Shown in pieces: positions 1 through 6,182 of a stretch of DNA of 9,520 bases. The stretch's first letter is position 1. Each line of letters begins with the position of its first letter. A program made the position numbers and the translations under genes. Origin of the DNA: JBFFXF01 sp041569895 (GTDB lineage Bacteria > Planctomycetota > UBA8108 > JACQVS01); contig JBFFXF010000277.1 of assembly GCA_041569895.1 (NCBI GenBank), forward strand, positions 1 to 9,520. The letters are read 5' to 3'. The notes beneath the pieces were generated by a model, which made no database searches, was not told the origin of the DNA, and saw only the letters and a program-made list of their open reading frames with translations.

Positions 1-1
1 G

Positions 2-1048
2 ATCCAGGCGCCGAGCTGGATCGGTGATCTCGTGATGGCGACGTCATCGTTCGCCGACATCCGCGGCGCGTTCCCCGGAGCGCACATCGCCATCCTCGTG
101 AAGCCCGGCCGCGACGGCGTGCTCGCGGGCTGCGACTTCGCCGACGAGGTGATCGTGCAGCGCTCTCCACGCGGTCCGCGCTCGCTGCTGGGCGAGGCGT
201 CGGCGCTGCGCCGCGGCCGCTTCGACCTCGCGGTGCTCTTCTCCGACTCGTTCCGATCGGCGGCGCTGATCCGACTCGCGGGCGTCACGCGGCGCGTCGG
301 CTACGCCCGCAACCTGCGTACGCCGTTGCTCACCACGGCGGTGCGATACCCGGGGCCGGGAGGCGCGAAGACCCCCGAGCCGATGCCGATCCGGTACGCG
401 CGCCTGCTCGAGGCCATCGGCGTTCCGCCGGGGGACGGGCGTCCGAGGCTCGCCGTGACGCCCGAGGAGAAGGAGCGCGTGGCGAGGCGGCGGGCCGAGC
501 TCGGCGTCGGCGCGGACGAGCGGCTCATCGGGCTCAACCCGGGCGCCTCGTACGGCTCGAGCAAGATCTGGCCGCCCGAGCACTTCGCGCGGCTCGGCGA
601 CCTGCTCTTCGAGCGCACCGGACTGCGATCGATCATCCTCGTCGGCCCGGGCGAGGAGGCGATCGCCGACGCCATGGAGCGCCGCATGAAGCACCGGCCG
701 ATCTCGACGGCGCGCTCCATCGTGCCGCTCGACGAGCTCAAGCCGCTGGTGCGGGACCTGGCGCTCCTCGTCACCACCGACACGGGGCCGCGCCAGTACG
801 CGGTCGCGTTTCGCGTGCCGATCGTCGTGGTCATGGGGCCGACCGACCCGCGCTACTCGAACGCCAACCTCGACGAGACGATCATCCTGCGCCGCGACGA
901 ACTCGACTGCATCGCGTGCCACCACAAGACGTGCCCGATCGATCACCGCTGCATGCGCTGGATCACACCGGACGACGTCATGGCCGCGGTCGACGAGCTC
1001 GACCGCAAGCTCAATCTCACCGTCTTCCGCGAGCGCGCCCCCGCCTGA
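2..1048 (+). CDS. waaF: Lipopolysaccharide heptosyltransferase (WaaF-like, GT9), 5' end cut by window
   Basis: This is a glycosyltransferase family 9 enzyme of the heptosyltransferase II type. The family transfers ADP-activated heptose to the LPS inner core at the cytoplasmic face of the inner membrane. The reading frame is open to the left edge, and the residues before the first in-window GTG (base 32) read IQAPSWIGDLVMATSSFADI. That is the N-terminal acceptor-site motif of the family (compare WLGD-VMA), so the true start is probably only a few codons left of base 1. Counting from the codon at base 2, the sugar-nucleotide-site motif NPGASYGSSKIWPP is at about 179-192 and DTGPRQYA at about 260-267. 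A cysteine-rich segment (CIAC, then KTCPIDHRCM) follows at about 303-318, as is common in WaaF-type proteins. At 348 visible residues it is nearly full length. The donor and acceptor could differ from E. coli WaaF; the family call is firm, the exact substrate is inferred. Confidence 0.9.
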   Translation: MQAPSWIGDLVMATSSFADIRGAFPGAHIAILVKPGRDGVLAGCDFADEVIVQRSPRGPRSLLGEASALRRGRFDLAVLFSDSFRSAALIRLAGVTRRVGYARNLRTPLLTTAVRYPGPGGAKTPEPMPIRYARLLEAIGVPPGDGRPRLAVTPEEKERVARRRAELGVGADERLIGLNPGASYGSSKIWPPEHFARLGDLLFERTGLRSIILVGPGEEAIADAMERRMKHRPISTARSIVPLDELKPLVRDLALLVTTDTGPRQYAVAFRVPIVVVMGPTDPRYSNANLDETIILRRDELDCIACHHKTCPIDHRCMRWITPDDVMAAVDELDRKLNLTVFRERAPA

Positions 1049-1117
1049 AAGAACAAGGCCTCGTGTCGCCGCGGCAACGCATCCCTCGTGACTGACAACA
1101 TGAGCCAAGTCTTACCA

Positions 1118-1155
1118 CGGCGACGGTAACGAGAACGGAGACGGAACACGGATGC
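1118..1155 (+). repeat. Short degenerate CGG-anchored array
   Basis: Read on the plus strand, this stretch splits into CGGCGA, CGGTAA, CGAGAA, CGGAGA, CGGAACA and CGGATGC. These are 6- or 7-bp units that keep CGG or CGA at the front while the remainder varies. It sits in the convergent spacer between the heptosyltransferase and the ABC exporter gene, just before a 16-base gap and an array of opposite orientation. The individual units are degenerate, so the call rests on the same rule appearing clearly in the other arrays. Confidence 0.55.
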
Positions 1156-1171
1156 CGAGCACGCCCGGCCT

Positions 1172-1253
1172 GGACCGTGGACCGTGACCGTGGACCGTGA
1201 CCGTGACCGTGACCGTGACCGTGGACCGTGACCGTGACCGTGACCGTGAGCGT
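1172..1253 (-). repeat. Tandem (G)GACCGT array, 13 units of 6 or 7 bp
   Basis: Thirteen adjacent units of GACCGT or GGACCGT can be counted (four 7-mers, nine 6-mers; the last unit is GAGCGT). On the minus strand these read CGGTCA and CGGTCCA, which is the CGG plus 3 or 4 base rule. The array lies 3' of both flanking genes, in a convergent spacer. The 6/7 mixture breaks any reading frame, so peptides such as VTVTV or DRDRD predicted here are artefacts. The rest of the 1049-1275 spacer shows no gene and no convincing hairpin-plus-T-run terminator. Confidence 0.93.
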
Positions 1254-1275
1254 CTTGGCGTCGTCCAGGTTGCTG

Positions 1276-3456
1276 TCACCCGGCGGACGGCGCCGTGGTA
1301 CCGGCACCGCTCGCCGGGCTCTCGCTGCCGAGGAAGCCGTCCCCGTTCCCCTGCTGTCGCGAGTAGAGGCGGTAGAAGAGGCCGCGGCGCTCGATCAGGT
1401 CCCGGTGGCGACCGGTCTCGACGATGCGGCCGCAATCGACGACGACGATCTGATCGGCCTTGACGATCGTCGACAGGCGGTGGGCGATGGCGATCGTCGA
1501 TCGCACCTTGATCAGCTTCTCGAGCGCGTCCTGGACCGCCGACTCCGACTCGCTGTCGAGGTTGCTGGTCGCCTCGTCGAGGATCAGGATCGGGGCGTCC
1601 TTCAGCAGCGATCGAGCGATGGTGATGCGCTGGCGCTGCCCGCCGGAGAGCATCACCCCGCGATCGCCGATCGGCGTGTCGTAGCCCGACGGCAACGAGA
1701 CGATGAAGTCGTGTATGTTCGCCATCCGGGCGGCCTCCTCGATCTCGTCGCGCGAGGCGCCGGGCCGGCCGTAGTGGATGTTGTTGGCGATGGTGGTGTC
1801 GAAGAGGAACGGGTCCTGGCTGACGATGGAGATCTGCGCCGTCAGGCTGTCGATCGTCACCGAGCGGATGTCGCGCCCGTCGATCAGGATCCGTCCCTCG
1901 GTCGGATCGTAGAAGCGCAACAGCAGATCGACGATGGTGCTCTTGCCGGCGCCGGTCGGGCCGACGATCGCAGTCAGTGTTCCGGCGCGGATTTCGAGGT
2001 CGAGATCCTGCAGCACCGGCTCGCGACCGTAGCTGAAGCTGACGCCGTCGAAGAGGATCGACTGCCGGAACGAGGGCAGCTCGGACGCGCCCGGGACCTC
2101 GATGATCGTCGGCCGCGAATCGAAGATCTCCATGACCCGGTCCATGGCGCCCATCGAGTCCTGGAACGCGGTGTAGGACTTCGCCAGCACCTTCACCGGC
2201 ATGTACATCGTGTTGACGCACGCGATGAACACCACGAGCTCGCCGATCGTCAGCCCGAGCTCGCCACGCACCAGGAAGAACCCGCCAATGGCGAGCACGA
2301 CGATCACCCCCGCGTGCGCCACGAACTCGACGGTCGTGTTGGCGAAGATCTTCGCCTTCGCCGTGCGCATTGACTCCTTGACGACCGCGGCGTTCTTCTC
2401 GTCGAAGTGCTCGCGCTCGAACTTCTCCATGTTGAAGCTCTTGACCGTGCGGATGCCGCTGAAGAGCTGCTCGACCGCCGTCGTCATCAGGCCGCGCTTC
2501 GCCGACTGCTTGTGGCTGCGACGGCGGACCTTCTTGCCGGCGCGCGCCATCAGCACGAAGAGGAAAGGAAACGCCAGGAAGACGATGAGCGCGAGCCACC
2601 AGTTGATGTAGAGGCACGTCGCCGCCGAGAAGAGGAGCACCAGCGGCTGCAGCAGGATGTCGCCGAAGATCAGCTGCAGCGTGGTGCTGACCCGGTTGAG
2701 GTCGTTCGAGAGTCGCGACAGCAGATCGCCCCGAGAGCGGTTGTTGTAGAACGAGAGACTGAGCGAGCTCATGTGGTCGATGAGGTCCTGCCGTATTCCC
2801 GCCAGAACGTGCTGGAGCACGTACTGCTCGAGGAACTTCGACGCGAACCTGGTGGCGAAGATCAGCAGGCACACCGCGAGTCCGAAGACGACGAGGACCT
2901 GCAGGAGGTGGCCCTTGCGCGTCATGTCGACCGGCGGCGTGAGCTCGAGTCGCAGGGACGATCCCTCGCGGATCGACGCGATGCGGTCCTCGGGGCCGCG
3001 CGCGACGGCCGTCTCGTCACACGCGATCGAGAGCCGCGTGAACTTCACCGGAGAGCCCTGGGGGACGGCGTCGTCGCCGACGACCAGCCGGAATCGCGCC
3101 GTCCCGTCGTGGAAGGTGTATCGGCCCTCCTCGGTCGCCTCGACGTTCCGATAGTCCTCGAGGACGAGGTCACGGAACCCGCCGCTGAGGACGACCGGCT
3201 GCTCGTGCTCCGACGGGTTGATGCCGATGGGCGCCAGGATGCGCCGGAAGCTCTGCGGCATCATCGACTTGCCCCCGAGCCCCGGCACCAGCACGCCGTC
3301 GAAGAACACGCCGGGAACCAGGTTGCGGAGCTGTAACGTGGCGCTGTAGACGCACATGATCCCGAAGGTCAGGATCAGCAGCCACCGGCGGCGCCAGATG
3401 TGGGGCAGGAGCTTGCGCAGGTTCCGCGAGGTGATGTGGCGCGTGGCTTCGCTCAC
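1276..3456 (-). CDS. MsbA-like ABC exporter half-transporter with large periplasmic insertion
   Basis: This 726-residue protein fuses an ABC exporter membrane domain to a nucleotide-binding domain, as in lipid A flippase MsbA and related lipid or drug exporters. Such proteins work as homodimers in the inner membrane. TM1 is at about 22-48 and the remaining membrane helices lie between about 184 and 430. The ATPase domain has Walker A GPTGAGKST (499-507), Q-loop Q547, signature LSGGQ (603-607), Walker B ILILDE (623-628), D-loop SNLD (631-634) and H-loop H659, so it looks catalytically intact. Residues about 52-183, between TM1 and TM2, form a hydrophilic insertion absent from E. coli MsbA (582 residues). 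The last 25 or so residues are a Gly/Ser/Ala-rich tail. The start is GTG, 15 bases after the stop of the upstream gene, so co-transcription is likely. An AGGA lies 13 bases before the GTG, which is far for a ribosome site. The substrate cannot be read from the sequence. Confidence 0.93.
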   Translation of the reverse strand: MSEATRHITSRNLRKLLPHIWRRRWLLILTFGIMCVYSATLQLRNLVPGVFFDGVLVPGLGGKSMMPQSFRRILAPIGINPSEHEQPVVLSGGFRDLVLEDYRNVEATEEGRYTFHDGTARFRLVVGDDAVPQGSPVKFTRLSIACDETAVARGPEDRIASIREGSSLRLELTPPVDMTRKGHLLQVLVVFGLAVCLLIFATRFASKFLEQYVLQHVLAGIRQDLIDHMSSLSLSFYNNRSRGDLLSRLSNDLNRVSTTLQLIFGDILLQPLVLLFSAATCLYINWWLALIVFLAFPFLFVLMARAGKKVRRRSHKQSAKRGLMTTAVEQLFSGIRTVKSFNMEKFEREHFDEKNAAVVKESMRTAKAKIFANTTVEFVAHAGVIVVLAIGGFFLVRGELGLTIGELVVFIACVNTMYMPVKVLAKSYTAFQDSMGAMDRVMEIFDSRPTIIEVPGASELPSFRQSILFDGVSFSYGREPVLQDLDLEIRAGTLTAIVGPTGAGKSTIVDLLLRFYDPTEGRILIDGRDIRSVTIDSLTAQISIVSQDPFLFDTTIANNIHYGRPGASRDEIEEAARMANIHDFIVSLPSGYDTPIGDRGVMLSGGQRQRITIARSLLKDAPILILDEATSNLDSESESAVQDALEKLIKVRSTIAIAHRLSTIVKADQIVVVDCGRIVETGRHRDLIERRGLFYRLYSRQQGNGDGFLGSESPASGAGTTAPSAG

Positions 3457-3471
3457 GTTGACGTCAGCGTC

Positions 3472-4491
3472 CTAATGGAGAAAGCGCCGCTCGACCACGT
3501 CCCGGGCCCTCTCGAAGGCCGCGGCCGCTGCCTCGAAATCGACCTGCATCGGGCGCAGATCCGCGGCTCTCTTGACCCGATCGGACGGCCTCGCGTCCGG
3601 GTGCAGCGGAATCTGCGCCGAGGGGCCCCTGGCGAGCATCTCCTCGACCTCCGGGCCGAGCAGGAAGTCGACCAGCTCGAGGGCCTCGGGCCGGTGCGGC
3701 GCGCCCCGCACGATCGCCAGCGTGTTCGGCAGGAGGAGCGTGCCGAGCTGGCCCGCGCCCGAGTCCGGGTAGACGATCTCGACCGGTTTGCCGGCCTCCT
3801 TCTCGATGATCGCGTCGTCCGTGTCCGTGAGCGCGAACGCCGCGCTGCCCGCCGCCACGGCGACGGCGCAGCCCTTGTTGCCGCCGTGCACCTGGATGTC
3901 GTTGCGCCGGAACCGCTCCAGCAGCTCCGTCGCCTCGCGATCGCCGAGTGCCTCGAAGAGGCAGGCGACGTGCGACGCGGTGGTGCCGAAGAGCGGCTTC
4001 GCGATCCCCGTCTTGCCGGCCCAGGCCGGGTCCGCGAGGTCATGGATCGACGTCGGGAAGCGGTCGCGGGGGACGAGGTCGGTGTTGACGATCAGGACGC
4101 GCGCCCGCGCGGCGAAGCCGTACCAGTAGCCCTCGGGGTCGCGGAACTGCTCGGGGAATCGCTTCGCCTCGCGCGGCTCGAACTTCTCGAGAAGGCCCTC
4201 GGAACGCAGCCGCAGCGTGTTGAGGATCTCGTTGTTCCAGAAGACGTCGCAACGGGGCCGCTCGCGCTCGGCGCGGATGCGGTTCGTCAGACCGACCGTC
4301 TTCGTCGACTCCGTGTCGTAGTGAGCGCGGACGGCGATGCCGGTCTTCGCGGTGAAGGCCTCGAAGATCGGCTCCGAGAACGCCCGGTCGAGCGCCGTGT
4401 AGACGACGACCTCGCGCGTCGAGCGATCGCAGCCGGAGAGCGCGGCCGCGGTGATCGCGACGGCGAGCAGAGCGGGACGCGTCGGTCGCAT
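3472..4491 (-). other. Substrate-binding module with its own in-frame ATG and lipobox
   Basis: Within the fused frame, ATG at 4491-4489 begins a 339-residue stretch that alone looks like a complete lipoprotein. It starts MRPTRPALLAVAITAAALSG followed by Cys (codon 4431-4429): a charged N-terminus, a hydrophobic core and a textbook LSGC lipobox. Mature length from the Cys would be 319 residues, normal for FbpA/IdiA-type binding proteins. Recognisable segments include VVVYTALD near the start, the WYGFAARARVLIVNTDLV stretch and GTLLLPNTLAIVRG near the end. It could be made by internal initiation, freed by signal peptidase II from the fusion, or remain tethered. The sequence alone cannot decide which. 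Confidence 0.6.
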
Positions 4492-6090
4492 GTCGAATCG
4501 ATCGAGTATCGATCGCCTCCGCAGCAGGAAGAGCATGCCGCCCCACGGGACGATGACGGCGCAAACAGTCAGTATACACAGGCTCGCGGCGTCCGCATAG
4601 AGACCGTAGTGGATGAGGCTGAAGAAGCGCGATCCGACGGTCTGGTAGCCGGGCGGCGTCACCATCAGCGAGCAGGGGAGCTCGCCCATCGACAGGATGG
4701 CGACGACGAGGGCCGCCGTCACCGCCGCCCGGCCGCAGAGCGGCACGACGACGCGCGACCACACCGCGAGGTCGCCGCACCCGTCGAGGCGCGCGCTGAG
4801 CTCGCACTCCCGGGGCACCGAGCGCACCGCGGGCGTCACGAGGATGACCGCGATCGGCAGGAAGCGGACGACGTAGGCGACCACGAGCATCCACGGCGAA
4901 TCGTAGATCACGCCGGGGAGGCCGGGCCGGCTGAAGAGCGTGACGAGGCCGATGCCGAGCACGGGAGCCGGCACGGCGAGGAGGAGCACCACGTACGCCG
5001 CGAGCGCGACGCCGCTCCGCCCTCCCCGCACCAGCCTCCACGCCAGGCCGACCGCCAGTGCGCCGCAGATGGCGCCCGCCGCCCAGCTCGTCCAGAGCGA
5101 CGTCAGCAGCTCCGACCGGAACATCGCCGTCTGCCGGGCGATCTCGCCGACGCCGCGCGCCCGGGCGAGCAGGAACCACGCGGGAACCACGACGAGCGCG
5201 GCGATCGCTGCGAGCGCCACGATCGACGCCGGGACGGCGGCGCGACCGAGGTCGAGACGCGACGGCGGGCGCGACGCGGGTGCGGGCGCGTCACCGTCCG
5301 CGCGGAGGAAGATCCGCCGTGACATCCAGAGGAGCGCGCCGAGGACGACGACCTGCGGCAGGCCGACGAGGAAGGGCTCCTGCGGCCTGCCGTGGAGAGC
5401 GAACTGCGTGTAGGACTCCTCCGCGAAGGTGCGCACGAGGAGCAGGTCGGAGATCGAGTAGTCGGTGGCCACGAGGAGCGCGACGAAGAGGAGCGCCGCG
5501 GCGATTCCGGGAGCCGACGCGCGCGCCGTGACCCGCACCAGCGTCATTGACGGAGCCGAGCCGTCGACGAGCGCGGCCTCCTCGGTCTCTCGCGACACGC
5601 CGAGGACCGCGACGCCGACGAGAAGCGTGGCGATCGGCAGGTGGGCGATGCCATGCGCGACACCGACCGCGATCGCGGACCCCTGCAGCGGCGCCAGCCC
5701 GACCGACGAGAGCACCACCGAGCCGACGACGTGCACCGGCAAGGCGGCGGCGAGGAGCAGCGCCGCGACGCAGATCCGTGGCGCGATGATCCGCGTGCGG
5801 AAGACGACGAGGGCGAGCGCGACCGCGGCGGGACCGCAGACGAGCAGCGCGACGCCGACGGTGACCAGCGTCGACCCGATCAGCGTGCTCCACCGATCGA
5901 GGCCGCCGAGGACGTTCCGCCACGCCTCGAGCGATGGGCGCCCGTCCTCGACGAACGTGCTCGCGAGCAGCGCCAGCGGTGCGGCCACCGACAGCAGCAC
6001 GACGGCGGCGTGGAGCGTGAAGACGGAGGCGCCCGCGAGCCATCGCAGCCCGTGACGACCGAATTCTCCTTTCGACGTCGGAGTCGACAT
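3472..6090 (-). CDS. Ferric-type ABC importer: permease fused to lipoprotein substrate-binding protein
   Basis: One 872-residue open frame joins two parts normally encoded separately. Residues about 20-526 form an FbpB-type permease with two membrane halves, each carrying an EAA-like loop for docking the ATPase (EAALVDG at about 171-177; ELSARLDG at about 430-437). Residues 534-872 form a periplasmic binding protein of the iron(III)/family 1 type, beginning with a lipoprotein signal: M534, a hydrophobic run, and lipobox LSGC with C554. The permease ends in RRR at 524-526, which places its C-terminus in the cytoplasm, so the signal segment would carry the binding domain across the membrane. 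The two-tyrosine iron motif of FbpA is not evident; the equivalent segment reads LTDTDDAI. No ATPase gene lies beside it. I chose ATG at 6090; a GTG at 6144 would add 18 residues of atypical, non-hydrophobic sequence. Neither start has a clear ribosome site. Fe3+ is the first guess for the substrate, but other small anionic or cationic ligands are possible. Confidence 0.85.
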   Translation of the reverse strand: MSTPTSKGEFGRHGLRWLAGASVFTLHAAVVLLSVAAPLALLASTFVEDGRPSLEAWRNVLGGLDRWSTLIGSTLVTVGVALLVCGPAAVALALVVFRTRIIAPRICVAALLLAAALPVHVVGSVVLSSVGLAPLQGSAIAVGVAHGIAHLPIATLLVGVAVLGVSRETEEAALVDGSAPSMTLVRVTARASAPGIAAALLFVALLVATDYSISDLLLVRTFAEESYTQFALHGRPQEPFLVGLPQVVVLGALLWMSRRIFLRADGDAPAPASRPPSRLDLGRAAVPASIVALAAIAALVVVPAWFLLARARGVGEIARQTAMFRSELLTSLWTSWAAGAICGALAVGLAWRLVRGGRSGVALAAYVVLLLAVPAPVLGIGLVTLFSRPGLPGVIYDSPWMLVVAYVVRFLPIAVILVTPAVRSVPRECELSARLDGCGDLAVWSRVVVPLCGRAAVTAALVVAILSMGELPCSLMVTPPGYQTVGSRFFSLIHYGLYADAASLCILTVCAVIVPWGGMLFLLRRRSILDRFDMRPTRPALLAVAITAAALSGCDRSTREVVVYTALDRAFSEPIFEAFTAKTGIAVRAHYDTESTKTVGLTNRIRAERERPRCDVFWNNEILNTLRLRSEGLLEKFEPREAKRFPEQFRDPEGYWYGFAARARVLIVNTDLVPRDRFPTSIHDLADPAWAGKTGIAKPLFGTTASHVACLFEALGDREATELLERFRRNDIQVHGGNKGCAVAVAAGSAAFALTDTDDAIIEKEAGKPVEIVYPDSGAGQLGTLLLPNTLAIVRGAPHRPEALELVDFLLGPEVEEMLARGPSAQIPLHPDARPSDRVKRAADLRPMQVDFEAAAAAFERARDVVERRFLH
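4516..4520 (-). promoter_or_regulatory. Candidate internal ribosome binding site (GGAGG) plus hairpin
   Basis: On the minus strand the order is GGAGG (4520-4516), CG, ATCGAT (4513-4508), ACTCG, ATCGAT (4502-4497), TCGAC, ATG (4491-4489). The linear gap from GGAGG to ATG is 24 bases, too long for normal initiation. ATCGAT is self-complementary, however, so the two copies can form a 6-bp stem with a 5-base loop. Folding would leave CG plus TCGAC, 7 bases, between GGAGG and ATG. The stem has only two G-C pairs and is weak. Functional use is inference. Confidence 0.35.
4571..4576 (-). promoter_or_regulatory. Weak candidate internal -10 box (TATACT)
   Basis: The minus strand carries TATACT, matching the sigma-70 -10 consensus at five of six bases. 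It lies inside the last membrane helix of the permease part, about 80 bases upstream of the internal ATG at 4491. The codons here (TGT ATA CTG ACT GTT) are unusually AT-rich for this gene. No convincing -35 box is found 16-18 bases upstream, so this is only a weak candidate for a separate transcript of the binding-protein module. Confidence 0.2.
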
Positions 6091-6182
6091 GGAATCATGG
6101 TGGCAGCGAAGGGAGGCCGGGACCACTGAATTAGAGACAAACACGCATCCGACCCGCCACGAGGGATCGCCAGGAGACCATC
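6091..6182. other. Divergent spacer between importer fusion and oxidoreductase gene
   Basis: This 92-bp spacer must hold the 5' signals of both divergent genes. It contains an AT-richer patch (about 6128-6142) with TCTAAT on the minus strand (6135-6130), a five-of-six match to a -10 box but mismatched at the key second base and lacking a -35. If used, it would start transcripts near 6123 and rule out the GTG start at 6144. No clear promoter is found for the plus-strand gene. Unlike the other sizeable spacers it carries no CGG-anchored array. Confidence 0.4.
6172..6176 (+). promoter_or_regulatory. Ribosome binding site AGGAG for the oxidoreductase
   Basis: AGGAG stands 6 bases before the ATG at 6183. 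This fixes the start of the gene and places the Tat motif close to the N-terminus as expected. Confidence 0.8.

Noticed and set aside
44..1108. Long open frame on the minus strand opposite the heptosyltransferase
   Set aside because: It is rich in Arg, Ala and His with no domain pattern, and lies opposite a gene with clear family motifs. It is the usual mirror frame of GC-rich coding DNA.
1065..1124. Intrinsic terminator between the heptosyltransferase and exporter genes
   Set aside because: GTCGCCG (1065-1071) and CGGCGAC (1118-1124) can pair but are 46 bases apart, and TTACC/GGTAA (1112-1129) is only 5 bp. Neither is followed by a T-run.
1112..2872. 586-codon minus-strand frame overlapping the exporter
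   Set aside because: It overlaps the well-supported exporter frame on the same strand and ends in RSRSRS and VTVTV strings from the repeat array. No family motif is seen.
1276..3456. Exporter's ATPase domain as the motor for the neighbouring importer
   Set aside because: It is fused to its own exporter membrane domain and has the standard exporter layout; there is no precedent I know for such sharing.
3400..5322. 640-codon plus-strand frame opposite the importer fusion
   Set aside because: It is dominated by Arg, Asp, Glu and His in low-complexity order, a shadow of the importer gene on the other strand.
6091..6144. GTG start at 6144 for the importer fusion
   Set aside because: It would add 18 residues not typical of a permease N-terminus, with no ribosome site. 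The ATG at 6090 is preferred, though it also lacks a clear one.
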